DNA from: Gallionella sp.
Lineage (GTDB): Bacteria > Pseudomonadota > Gammaproteobacteria > Burkholderiales > Gallionellaceae
Assembly: GCA_023259035.1 (NCBI GenBank)
Contig: JAHFRA010000001.1
Location: forward strand, 62,001-126,000
Reading direction: 5' to 3'
DNA length: 64,000 nucleotides
Part shown: positions 1 to 8,137 of the stretch, piece after piece
How the letters are laid out: each line of letters opens with the position of its first letter
Numbering within the stretch: the stretch's first letter is position 1
Position numbers and translations under genes: made by a program
Notes under the pieces: generated by a model
What the model was told of the DNA's origin: nothing
What the model saw: the letters and a program-made list of their open reading frames with translations, nothing else
The model's database searches: none

Positions 1-1710
1 CGAGCGCTTGTTGGTGATGATGCCCGCGGCGGCTGTCAAATCCTGCACGCTCGATATTTCCTGATAGATTGCCATTTTGACCGAACCGCCTTCGGAAATT
101 TGTGGTCGCACACGCAGTGACAGCCCGATATCCTTGCGCTCAATCGTCTGGAACGGATTCACGCCTGCCGCCCCACCCGATGCCGTCGTCGTGTATTGGC
201 CGGTGAGAAATGGCACATTCTGGCCGACGATGATTTTCGCTTCTTCATTGTCGAGCGTAACCATGTTGGGCATCGACAGAATGTTGGCATTGCCATCCGA
301 CTCAAGCATCTGAGCTAAAGCGCCCAGACCGATCTTGCCGGCGGCCTGCCTGAAAATGCCGATATTCAATCCGTTGCTTGGCGGCAAAAATTTTCCCGTG
401 GCTGTCTTTGCGACCACCTGTCCGACCAGATTATCGCCTCCCGTACCAAATCCGGTCATTACTCCGGCTCGATAGTTGCTGTCTGGCCCTCCAGACAGTG
501 TGGCCCATTGAACGCCGAATGCAGCCGCTTGCGTGGCGGTTACTTCGACAATCAGCGTTTCGATATAAACCTGGGCGCGGCGCGCATCGAGCTGGTCGAT
601 GATCGCGCGCAAATTGCGGTAGACCGCCTCGCTGGCAGTGATGATGAGGGTGTTGGTCGATGGATCGGCCTGAATGAATCCGGCGTGACCAGCGCCCGGC
701 TGCGATGCCAGTGCAGTTGACGACGATGGTGTGGCGTTCGATGAAAGCAATGCCGAGGCTGGAGCGGAAGTATCCGCCGACACGACGGCGCGCAAAGTTT
801 GCGCGAGCTTGGCCGCTTCCGCATTTTTCAAATACACGACATGCACATTGCCCGGTTGTGCGGTCGGCTGATCGAGCTTTGCGATCAGCGATTTCGCCAG
901 ATTGGCGCGTGCTTCAGACGGTGCGCGCACAATGACCATATTGGTTCGCGAATCCGCCAGCAAACTGATGCGTCCGGCATCACTTCCAGGCACAGCACCT
1001 CCCGCCTCCAGCAGCCGACTGGCCATCGCCGCAATATCGCTGGCAATCGCGTAACGGATAGGCACGACGTCCAGCTCGCTGCTCGCCGGGCCATCCAGTG
1101 CAGTAATTATTTTGCCCAACCGCAGCAGGTTATCGGCGTAATCGGTGATAACCAGCGTGTTGTTGCCCGGGCTGGCGTTGATGGTGTTGTTGGGCGAAAT
1201 CAGAGGACGCAATACCGTCACCAGATTGGCCGCAGATTCGTAATTCAATCGAAAAACCTGTGTCGCGATCTGGTCGCCGCGCACTGCGCCAGCCTGGATC
1301 GGGCCAGCCTGCAATTTGGCATCCGCTTCCGGTAGCACTTTGGTATAGCCATTGCTGATCACCACCGTGTAACCATGCAAGCGCAATACCGAAGTCAAAA
1401 GCTGGAATGCCTGAGCCTTGGTGAGCGGTTTTTCCGACACCAGGTTGACCTTGCCTTTGACGCGCGGATCGATGATGAATGTCGTATTGGTGTAATCGCC
1501 GATTGCCGCGATCACCGCTTCGATATCGGCATCGGCGAAATTGAGCGTGCCCTTGGTGGGGCCCGCGGATTCATTCGTGGCTTGGTTTGCGCCAGGGTTC
1601 GCATTTGCGTTCGGATCCTGCGCCCGTGCTGGTTGTACGCCCACCATCGCGCACAGCAATATGAACGCAGCACTCCAGCATCGCCATTCCGCCAATCTGT
1701 TTCTAGTCAT
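1..1710 (-). CDS. gspD: Type II secretion outer-membrane secretin GspD (partial, 3' end outside window)
   Basis: The reverse strand is open from an ATG at 1710 to the window edge (570 codons). The N-terminus has a signal peptide ending near QPARAQ, followed by the N0 domain typical of secretins (LNFADADIEAVIAAIGDYT, then FIIDPRVKGKVNL). Near the left edge the sequence AIYQEISSVQ and AGIITNKRS is typical of the conserved secretin core. The protein would form the outer-membrane channel of the type II secretion system. Its start overlaps the gspN stop by 4 bases (ATGA), so the two are translationally coupled, and gspD closes the visible operon. The last part of the secretin domain and the S-domain lie beyond position 1. 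Identification is firm; only the length is unknown. Confidence 0.95.
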   Translation of the reverse strand, partial: MTRNRLAEWRCWSAAFILLCAMVGVQPARAQDPNANANPGANQATNESAGPTKGTLNFADADIEAVIAAIGDYTNTTFIIDPRVKGKVNLVSEKPLTKAQAFQLLTSVLRLHGYTVVISNGYTKVLPEADAKLQAGPIQAGAVRGDQIATQVFRLNYESAANLVTVLRPLISPNNTINASPGNNTLVITDYADNLLRLGKIITALDGPASSELDVVPIRYAIASDIAAMASRLLEAGGAVPGSDAGRISLLADSRTNMVIVRAPSEARANLAKSLIAKLDQPTAQPGNVHVVYLKNAEAAKLAQTLRAVVSADTSAPASALLSSNATPSSSTALASQPGAGHAGFIQADPSTNTLIITASEAVYRNLRAIIDQLDARRAQVYIETLIVEVTATQAAAFGVQWATLSGGPDSNYRAGVMTGFGTGGDNLVGQVVAKTATGKFLPPSNGLNIGIFRQAAGKIGLGALAQMLESDGNANILSMPNMVTLDNEEAKIIVGQNVPFLTGQYTTTASGGAAGVNPFQTIERKDIGLSLRVRPQISEGGSVKMAIYQEISSVQDLTAAAGIITNKRS

Positions 1711-2483
1711 TTGAACTCTAGCGCAATAATGTCTTTGTCGCCTTCTCTGCGACGTTGTCCCAGCAAACTCAGTAAATTCGCCAGCCTCTCTTCTTGCCCT
1801 GCTTCGATTTCCGCCTTGCCGGAAAATTGCAAATGTCCGCCGGCAAACGTCCCGGAACCACTTAACAACATTGGCCCTTTGACCGTCTTAAGCGTCGCAG
1901 ATGCTTGTTGTCCCCGCCAATCGAGTGCCAGATTATATGCCCCCAACGGCATGATCGGCGACAGCCGCGACGCAAAGTCATTTATCTCCAGATTCATTGA
2001 GCCGACCATCTCGATTTTTCCGCCCTGCCGCACCAACTGTAGCGGCCCCCATGATAACCGCATCTGCCCGGACGGCTGTACTGTATTAAACGGTGCTCCC
2101 AGAGCTGCCAGTCGTTCTGCAGACAACAAAATTGCCGCCGGACTTATTTGCCATTGATGCCAACTGCCCGCCACACTGACTGGTTGCGACAATGCCGCAG
2201 TATTTTCCAGTTCGGCATCGACCTGCCCCAGCAACAGCATCGGGGACAGCCGCCAGGAAAACCGTCCGGGCAACAACGGCGTTACCGGATCGCTGCCGCC
2301 CGGTGCGCCGCCGATAAAGGCCGAGCCACGCCACAAAGTGCCTTGCGCATCGCCCAGCGTCAAACGGCCTGCGGTCTGCATCTCCACTATCGGCGCCATC
2401 CAGGTCGCCGGGAAAAACGCCAGCGCGGTGAGCGCGGCACTGGCAAACCCCGCCAGCAACCACATCACGGCGCGCCACATCAT
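1707..2483 (-). CDS. gspN: Type II secretion protein GspN
   Basis: A 258-residue protein with one N-terminal membrane segment (MWLLAGFASAALTALAFF) and a periplasmic body rich in beta-like stretches (TLGDAQGTLWRGSA, MRLSWGPLQLV). This matches the length and character of GspN, an accessory inner-membrane component of some type II systems. It sits between gspM and gspD and overlaps both by four bases, as expected for this operon order. The first codon, at 2483, overlaps the gspM stop. The exact role of GspN in secretion is poorly known, and some functional systems lack it. The call rests on position plus overall sequence character. Confidence 0.88.
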   Translation of the reverse strand: MMWRAVMWLLAGFASAALTALAFFPATWMAPIVEMQTAGRLTLGDAQGTLWRGSAFIGGAPGGSDPVTPLLPGRFSWRLSPMLLLGQVDAELENTAALSQPVSVAGSWHQWQISPAAILLSAERLAALGAPFNTVQPSGQMRLSWGPLQLVRQGGKIEMVGSMNLEINDFASRLSPIMPLGAYNLALDWRGQQASATLKTVKGPMLLSGSGTFAGGHLQFSGKAEIEAGQEERLANLLSLLGQRRREGDKDIIALEFK

Positions 2484-2992
2484 TCATTCCTTTGTTGCCG
2501 CAACGTTAATGTGACATTAACCATATCGGGTTGAGCCAGCGCTACAATTTTGGCATCGACGACCGAAAGCCCCGCGGTTTTCTGCATATCATCCAGCCAC
2601 TCCAGTGTGTCGGCAAAAGAAACAACAGCGAGCTGCACCTTCGCAAGGTCGCCGGACAGCACCACACTTTGCGGCTTCAAGCCTTTGCGCGCAAGCGTGG
2701 ATTTGATACTTTCCTCGGCTATTGCTGCCACCGGTGGTGCGTCTTTTCCAGAAAACGCCGCAGCTTCTTCAGATAATACTTGTAACTGTGCGACTTGCCG
2801 ACGCAGCTCCGGCAGATATTTATGCAACTGGTCGCGACCGGTCAAGGCAGGATCGATCAGCAATGCGTAGAATATGCCGAGAGCCGCCACTGCAACGGCA
2901 ATAGCGAGCATCGCGCGCTCACGGGCATCGCGAACCAGCCAGAACCCGGATAGCGATTGCCTGAATTGATTCAACAGACTGGTCAGATTCAT
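2480..2992 (-). CDS. gspM: Type II secretion inner-membrane protein GspM
   Basis: About 170 residues: a short cytoplasmic N-terminus (MNLTSLLNQFRQSLSGFW), one membrane segment (AMLAIAVAVAALGIFYALLI), then a periplasmic coiled-coil/ferredoxin-like part (QLHKYLPELRRQVAQLQVLS). GspM partners GspL in the inner-membrane platform that links the ATPase to the pseudopilus. I chose the ATG at 2992 because it overlaps the gspL stop as ATGA and has GGAG a few bases upstream; an ATG at 3013 would add seven residues. The downstream end overlaps gspN by four bases. Confidence 0.9.
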   Translation of the reverse strand: MNLTSLLNQFRQSLSGFWLVRDARERAMLAIAVAVAALGIFYALLIDPALTGRDQLHKYLPELRRQVAQLQVLSEEAAAFSGKDAPPVAAIAEESIKSTLARKGLKPQSVVLSGDLAKVQLAVVSFADTLEWLDDMQKTAGLSVVDAKIVALAQPDMVNVTLTLRQQRNE

Positions 2993-4341
2993 TTCATGCT
3001 CCGGATTTTCCATACCGTCGCCGACTGTGCAGGCACTATGTCGAGCAATAAATTTCGTTCAGCCAGCGCGGCTTTCATCTGTTGTGCCGACGCTTCGCCA
3101 CCTGGCCCTTCGACCCGGCTCAGGACAGGTTTGAACTGCACGAACAAGCTGCGCTCACGATACTCGAATGCGGCAATAGCAGGCATCGTTCTACCCGGTT
3201 TGACGCTGGCCCAGGCCTCGCCAAAAGCCGCCAAGATCGCCGTAAAATCGTCCGCTGCCGGTTGCCCGAGAGAGCGTTTGGCGATAGCGATTTTTTGCCG
3301 CATTTGCGCGACAGGATCAAGAATTACCGTCTCCGTCGGATAAGCGGACTTGTATATCTGAACCATGGCCGCGCGCAGGGACTTGGCTTCACCTTTCATG
3401 CGCCACCAGTCAATATTCAAGGCAAGAGCATTGATTGCCAAAACGGTGACCGCCAGTGCCAGCGGCCAGCGCCACGCACTCCAATCCTGACCGGGACTAC
3501 CCCCCGCACCCAATCCCGTCATCAAATCAAGCTCCGCGTCGCGGGCACCGGCAATCCAGCGCGGCCAGCTGTCGGCAAACACGCTGATGCTTTTATTCGG
3601 CACGACAGAACGGCTGATAGCTTCCTGATAAGTGCGCACCGCAGATTGCGGCACATACAGCGTGATTGGCGCTTCCGGCACCACTGCACACAATGACTGG
3701 ATCACCATGTGCGCCGATGCTTCATGCTGTTCGCGCCCTTCATCCCCTTCGACTACACTCGGGACAGGCTTCGATGTCTCAGGATGACTCAGGGCAGGCG
3801 CGATCACCAAACCAATGCCGTCCTGCTCCGATAGACGCAGCGTCACGTCAATGTCGGCGCCCTGCTCGTTAATGGCAGCAGTTACGCTGCCCGGCAGATA
3901 GGGCAAACACAATTGTGCCGGCAGTGCCTCAATCCGGCGGGCACCGAACGCGATCAATGTCTTGGCAATGCGGTCAAGCCACTCGCGCTGCATCACTGCG
4001 ACAGTGCGCAGCCCGTCGGATAAGCCTCCCGCCACCACCACACAACCGGACGGATCGGCAATCAACTGGTCTTCAACCAAATTGGGCAGTGCGGCTCTCT
4101 GCCTGGCAGCCGATAACGGCGGTATCGGCACGCGCAACAGAGTTACATCGCTGGCGGCCAGCAGCAACACCACGCGCTGTCCCTTTGCTACCGTGCCGGA
4201 CAAACTCGACAATGGCGCTGCACCTTCGCGCTCAATTGAACCGCCATGCGACACCAGGGCGAACGGGCAAACCAGTTCAAGCCAGTGCGTTGCGCTGTCG
4301 GCGGCGGATTTGGAAGGCAGGCGGATATAGAGTGTGCTCAA
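2989..4341 (-). CDS. gspL: Type II secretion inner-membrane protein GspL, carrying two in-frame dispersed repeats
   Basis: A 450-residue protein with the GspL layout: an actin-like cytoplasmic domain from the N-terminus (MSTLYIRLPSK), a single membrane segment near residue 290 (PLALAVTVLAINALALNI) and a periplasmic ferredoxin-like domain that contacts GspM. GspL recruits the GspE ATPase to the membrane. Two stretches look foreign: SKPVPSVVEGDEG near residue 190 and FKPVLSRVEGPGG near residue 405. Both are translations of a short dispersed repeat seen elsewhere in the window (3744-3770 and 3107-3130), read in frame so that the protein stays open. The gene overlaps gspM by four bases. Confidence 0.92.
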   Translation of the reverse strand: MSTLYIRLPSKSAADSATHWLELVCPFALVSHGGSIEREGAAPLSSLSGTVAKGQRVVLLLAASDVTLLRVPIPPLSAARQRAALPNLVEDQLIADPSGCVVVAGGLSDGLRTVAVMQREWLDRIAKTLIAFGARRIEALPAQLCLPYLPGSVTAAINEQGADIDVTLRLSEQDGIGLVIAPALSHPETSKPVPSVVEGDEGREQHEASAHMVIQSLCAVVPEAPITLYVPQSAVRTYQEAISRSVVPNKSISVFADSWPRWIAGARDAELDLMTGLGAGGSPGQDWSAWRWPLALAVTVLAINALALNIDWWRMKGEAKSLRAAMVQIYKSAYPTETVILDPVAQMRQKIAIAKRSLGQPAADDFTAILAAFGEAWASVKPGRTMPAIAAFEYRERSLFVQFKPVLSRVEGPGGEASAQQMKAALAERNLLLDIVPAQSATVWKIRSMK

Positions 4342-4356
4342 AGCGTCTCGTTCTTT

Positions 4357-5310
4357 TTAGTATTCTCGAATCCAGATAATTTTGGTACTGACACCATTGC
4401 GTTCGATCAACGCCTGCATATCCAACCCGGCCCGGCTCATGCGCACTTTACCATTGACCAGAAAGTAATGGGTTGCGACCGATGCATCGCTGTCCGATAC
4501 AGTAAATGGCTTACCATGAAATCGTTGCATAAAATCGACAAGATCGCGAAAGCTGGCGGTATTGCGGTTTGCCACCAGCGAAGTTGCGTCGGAAATGGTA
4601 AGTGTACCAATTCTGGCTGCCAGCACCTCAACTGATGCGGTATTCACATTGACCGGCGTGGCGCGAGGCAGAAAGATCACGAAATTTTTCAGCTTGCCGA
4701 ACATCTCCGGGGAAAAACCCGGTACTGCGAGCAAATCATCAATTTGTGTAAAATTCATCGGCTGCGAAACGGGTTGGCTACCGCTGTTTGCAGCATTGGC
4801 CGCCGGAAGTTTTTGTGCTGCCGCCATCATATCGGCCGTTGCCTGCGCCAGCGCCGGATTCAGTTTTGCATTATCGAGCAGCCGCCCGAAAGCGGCAACC
4901 TCGGCGGGATTGACGGTTCCATTGACGCACAGATTGGTCAGGTTGTAACGCGCTTGCGCATCGCTGATGCTGCCCGATAATGTCACATCGGCGATATTGT
5001 CATCGGCTCGGCCATTTTCAACATATTGATCGAGCCGTGTTTCCGCGAGCGGCACCGCCCACGGTTCATCCAGATCATCGATGCTCGAATGCTTTGCATC
5101 CTCGCGCAGAATCAAGCTGGCCCAATCGAGCGCGCCGCGCAAAATCCATTGCTTTTGCAATTGCAGCCGCTGGTTTTCGATCGAGCGCACCTGCACCTGC
5201 TGCTGCCAGAAAAGGCTGGATACGATCGTGATCGCCAGCGTCGTCAGCAACAGCGCTGTGATCACCGCGATGCCGCGTTGCCGATGTTGCGGGGCATGGC
5301 GCACGCTCAC
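4357..5310 (-). CDS. gspK: Type II secretion minor pseudopilin GspK
   Basis: A 317-residue protein with a prepilin-like N-terminus (QRGIAVITALLLTTLAITIV). The residue five after the cleavage-site glycine is not glutamate, as is usual for GspK, the pseudopilin that caps the tip. The large C-terminal domain includes the helix-hairpin-helix-like region common to the family (FTQIDDLLAVPGFSPEMF; NVNTASVEVLAARIG). It overlaps gspJ by four bases and lies 15 bases ahead of gspL. GspK forms the tip complex with GspI and GspJ, both encoded directly upstream. Length and motifs fit an intact gene. Confidence 0.94.
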   Translation of the reverse strand: MSVRHAPQHRQRGIAVITALLLTTLAITIVSSLFWQQQVQVRSIENQRLQLQKQWILRGALDWASLILREDAKHSSIDDLDEPWAVPLAETRLDQYVENGRADDNIADVTLSGSISDAQARYNLTNLCVNGTVNPAEVAAFGRLLDNAKLNPALAQATADMMAAAQKLPAANAANSGSQPVSQPMNFTQIDDLLAVPGFSPEMFGKLKNFVIFLPRATPVNVNTASVEVLAARIGTLTISDATSLVANRNTASFRDLVDFMQRFHGKPFTVSDSDASVATHYFLVNGKVRMSRAGLDMQALIERNGVSTKIIWIREY

Positions 5311-5975
5311 ACCGCCCCGAACAGGAATATTTTAAGCAGGCTGCTCTCGCTTCCCTGCAATTGCAAAGCGACTTCCAATCCGGTCGGCACAAGAAGGCTC
5401 GCATTCATACCGGCTGGCGCAACCGGTGGCGGCGTATCGACACCCGCATGCCAGCCGCCGTTGGCCCATAGCCGCATCGTCAAAGCGGCAACACCCGATT
5501 GCAACACCACGGCCTGATTCGTCTCGGTGTCATTCGCCGCAGCCAACAATAGAGCATCCAGCTCTGTCAAATCGCGTGTCGCGACCGACTCACGTCGCGT
5601 CAACAAGCCGTCCTTGACCCGATAAGTGATGACCTGCAGCCGTGACGGCTGGTTGTCGGCAAACACCGTGCGCACCAGTGTGAGCCGCCCTTGGCCGACG
5701 GCGAGCGGCATCCGGTCCGGCAGGACGGCGGTGCTGGCCAGATGCGCACAATCGCTTTGCAACTGGGCAAAGGCCAGCTGCATCCCGCGCGTCTGCTCAA
5801 GATCAGCGGTGAGCGCAATGCGCGCGCGCGCGATGCTATCGAGTCCGCGCCAGCCGAGAACCGCGATGAATGCGAGCACACTGATGGCGACCAGCAACTC
5901 AATCAGGGTCAAGCCCTTGTGCCTGGCTGGCGGCGAAACGGGGCACATAACGCCTTGGGTTGGCCTATTGCGCAT
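5307..5975 (-). CDS. gspJ: Type II secretion minor pseudopilin GspJ
   Basis: About 222 residues with a canonical class III signal sequence: a basic leader ending in HKG, then LTLIELLVAISVLAFIAVLG, with the Glu at +5. The following sequence is the beta-rich globular domain of GspJ. I chose the ATG at 5975, which has AGGTGG about eight bases upstream and overlaps the 3' end of gspI by 11 bases; an ATG at 5948 would give a shorter leader. GspJ joins GspI and GspK in the pseudopilus tip. It is followed by gspK with a four-base overlap. Confidence 0.93.
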   Translation of the reverse strand: MRNRPTQGVMCPVSPPARHKGLTLIELLVAISVLAFIAVLGWRGLDSIARARIALTADLEQTRGMQLAFAQLQSDCAHLASTAVLPDRMPLAVGQGRLTLVRTVFADNQPSRLQVITYRVKDGLLTRRESVATRDLTELDALLLAAANDTETNQAVVLQSGVAALTMRLWANGGWHAGVDTPPPVAPAGMNASLLVPTGLEVALQLQGSESSLLKIFLFGAV

Positions 5976-6384
5976 TAGGCACCACCTGAGCCAGCTTGAT
6001 GATGCGACGCCCGGTATTCTGCATGTCCCGTGTATTTGGCAAGTCAAAGACGCTCACTTCGACACGGCGAAAAAAAGGGTTCGGTGTGGCCAGCACATTT
6101 TCCTCGCATACCAGTTGCAGCTCACCCTGCGCACAATTGAATCTGCGTTGCCCGAGCGCCGGCCATTCGCGCGCCAGACGAATTTGCGCCAGCCGATTTT
6201 CGGCTGACCAGGTCGCCATCATTGAAGCGCGCAAATCACTACTGTTTTGCGTCAGGCTGCCGATTGCGCGCAGACTGGCACCCAATGCGGTACCGACAAT
6301 GACCAACGCCACCAGCACCTCGAGCAAAGTAAACCCTTTACACGCGGCGTTTATAGAAACCTTGTAATGTATGGGTTGACGCAT
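5965..6384 (-). CDS. gspI: Type II secretion minor pseudopilin GspI
   Basis: A 139-residue pseudopilin with the prepilin motif KGFTLLEVLVALVIVGTALG and a short globular domain. GspI nucleates the minor pseudopilin tip with GspJ and GspK, which follow. The ATG at 6384 is preferred to an upstream TTG at 6402. It should directly follow gspH, but gspH lies about 4 kb away beyond unrelated cargo. Expression of gspI-J-K-L-M-N-D must therefore read through the cargo or start from a local promoter; a short inverted-repeat element sits just upstream at 6416-6543. Confidence 0.93.
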   Translation of the reverse strand: MRQPIHYKVSINAACKGFTLLEVLVALVIVGTALGASLRAIGSLTQNSSDLRASMMATWSAENRLAQIRLAREWPALGQRRFNCAQGELQLVCEENVLATPNPFFRRVEVSVFDLPNTRDMQNTGRRIIKLAQVVPNAQ

Positions 6385-6415
6385 GGGAATATCTAAAATC
6401 AAAGTACGTCATTTT

Positions 6416-6543
6416 ATCGTTCCCACGCTCCGCGTGGGAACGGGATTTTGACGCTCTGCGTCGAAAGCGTTGGCACACAGCATTACCCATGTAAACACCG
6501 CAGAGCGGTAGAGATACGTTCACACGCGGAGCGTGGGAACGAT
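6416..6543. repeat. 128 bp element with perfect 21 bp terminal inverted repeats (MITE-like)
   Basis: Positions 6416-6436 and 6523-6543 are perfect reverse complements over 21 bases. The left arm also contains an internal palindrome (CCCACGCTCCGCGTGGG). A second small palindrome, GACGCTCTGCGTC, lies inside. There is no coding capacity. The structure matches a non-autonomous miniature element or a REP-like palindromic unit. It lies between the cargo gene ending at 6560 and the gspI start at 6384. Confidence 0.8.
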
Positions 6544-6559
6544 GGCAAATCCGCCTACA

Positions 6560-7519
6560 CTACTTTCCTTGATCGTGCGGCACGGTCACGATGGCACTGG
6601 CGGTGGCTTTGTTGCCCGATGCATCGGTGGCGGAATAGGTGACGGTGTAAATGCGTCCGGCCATATTGTTTCCTGAGCGTTTGGCGGCCAGGTAAAAATC
6701 TCGGTCATCGGTGCCGATCTGGGCATTCTGAATGTCGTCTGCTGCCAGCGGCTCATTTGCGGTGATGGATTCGAGCTTGATTTCGGGTTCGGGGTCGTAG
6801 TCGTCCTTTACCGTGATGGTGGCGGTGACGGATGCCAGCTTGTCGTTCGGCGGCCAGAGGGTGGCGGGACTGAGGGTCACTGAAATCGAAGTCGGCGTCT
6901 GGTCCATAAGCTGCATCGGATATGAAACCACGCGGGATTTTCCGGTGGCATCATCTTCACGATAGCTGTAGTGTCCGGTTAAATAGCCGCGTCTGTTTTT
7001 TTCATAAAAATAAGCCGTGCCTTTTGGATGTTCAGTATAGAGAATAAAACTAGGGTCACCTTTTGTCGGTGTGATGATGCTGAAAGTCTCGGTGTAGCCG
7101 GGCAGTAGCGAAATACCGGAACCCCATGTGGTATTAAAATCAAAACTGATGTAGGAAATGTCTTCGTAATGAGCCACCAAACCATACCAGCCTGTAGGCG
7201 CAGAATAACTGCCAGCTGAAGTACCCCCATATTCTTTCTCGAAATCGTAATCTACCGGATAGATGACGAGTTGCGGCTCGTCGTTTAGTACTTGCGGGTC
7301 ATCCGAATTGTGGCAAAAGCAACCGATCTGGAATGAGAACAGCCGGTTCGGCCCGTGATTGGTAACCCGATAGGTGTAAACGGTATTGCTGCCTACGTGC
7401 TTGGCGTAAGACTGAACTGTCACCGAGGGTTGTGACCCAGCCTGCGCTGGGTTTAAGAGCACACAGCAGATCAGTGCAAAGAATAATGAGTATGCTGATT
7501 TTGTTTGACTGGTTTTCAT
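6560..7519 (-). CDS. Secreted protein with C-terminal HYR/Ig-like beta domain, function unknown
   Basis: A 319-residue protein starting at ATG 7519 (AAAGG upstream), with a clear signal peptide (SAYSLFFALICCVLLNPAQA). The middle (residues about 30-190) is rich in aromatic and polar residues and contains a Cys pair (IGCFCHN); I do not recognise it. The C-terminal 110 residues contain LSPATLWPPNDKLASVTATI and YTVTYSATDASGNKATASA, the signature of HYR/Ig-like repeats found in exported bacterial proteins. It is the third cargo gene inside the gsp operon, 18 bases after the M15-type ORF. It could be a substrate of the type II system, but nothing in the sequence proves this. Confidence 0.7.
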   Translation of the reverse strand: MKTSQTKSAYSLFFALICCVLLNPAQAGSQPSVTVQSYAKHVGSNTVYTYRVTNHGPNRLFSFQIGCFCHNSDDPQVLNDEPQLVIYPVDYDFEKEYGGTSAGSYSAPTGWYGLVAHYEDISYISFDFNTTWGSGISLLPGYTETFSIITPTKGDPSFILYTEHPKGTAYFYEKNRRGYLTGHYSYREDDATGKSRVVSYPMQLMDQTPTSISVTLSPATLWPPNDKLASVTATITVKDDYDPEPEIKLESITANEPLAADDIQNAQIGTDDRDFYLAAKRSGNNMAGRIYTVTYSATDASGNKATASAIVTVPHDQGK

Positions 7520-7537
7520 GAATTCGCCTTTCATCAT

Positions 7538-8137
7538 TTATTGCAACAGGAAATGTATCCGGTCAGGAGAACTGAATGTCCCTCCCCAAGTGAGGCCGCA
7601 GGTATTCGCTTCCTGTGACACTGTTTGGGGTGGCGCTTGCAGGTTTAGCCGAGCTTTGAATTTAAAGACTGTGGGCAGCGGAATATCAAACGCGATGTTT
7701 TGGGTGTGTTTGGGGTCAGCCTCGGCAGGCCCATAGCGGATGCAATGTCTCCGACCAGATGTGGTGCATGCATCGTTTGCCGGATCCTGAGTTAGACTAA
7801 AACCTATTTCACCTTCCACTTTTGAGATCAAGGTTTGGCAACGCTGCTGTATAGTCGGGTCGCTTGCGACTTTCCCTTTCAATTCCCAAAACTTGTCCCA
7901 CACGTCTTTCAAATGTTTCTGGTATGCGGGGGTGCGGATCGTCGAGGTTACTTGATAGCCAGATGTCGACGGCGGGCCGACCACCGTGTTAATTCTGCCC
8001 GCAAGGCATTGCTCAGCCGCTTTAGTGGCTGTAGAGAGTAAGCTGTAGCCATCCATGCCGTTTTCAAGTTGCTGGGTCAGCAGGGTCTGTTCCGGCGTTT
8101 CCCCGGCAAGCGCAGAAAGATCAGCTATCGGGGTCAA
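7538..8137 (-). CDS. M15-like metallopeptidase domain, probable C-terminal half of a frameshifted gene
   Basis: 199 residues from a TTG start. The C-terminus carries the zinc-ligand pattern of M15 (VanY/endolysin-type) peptidases: H and D in DPKHTQNIAFDIP, then CGLTWGGTFSSPDRIHFLL with the final His. The region before it (RTPAYQKHLKDVWDKFWEL) matches the helical part of such folds. These enzymes cut peptidoglycan stem peptides. The N-terminus lacks a signal peptide and overlaps the upstream ORF (8121-9038) in another frame. Removing one T near 8127 would join them smoothly (VSDL then TPIADLSALAG), so this is probably the second half of one exported protein. Either the gene is broken or there is a sequencing error. 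Confidence 0.65.
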   Translation of the reverse strand: MTPIADLSALAGETPEQTLLTQQLENGMDGYSLLSTATKAAEQCLAGRINTVVGPPSTSGYQVTSTIRTPAYQKHLKDVWDKFWELKGKVASDPTIQQRCQTLISKVEGEIGFSLTQDPANDACTTSGRRHCIRYGPAEADPKHTQNIAFDIPLPTVFKFKARLNLQAPPQTVSQEANTCGLTWGGTFSSPDRIHFLLQ

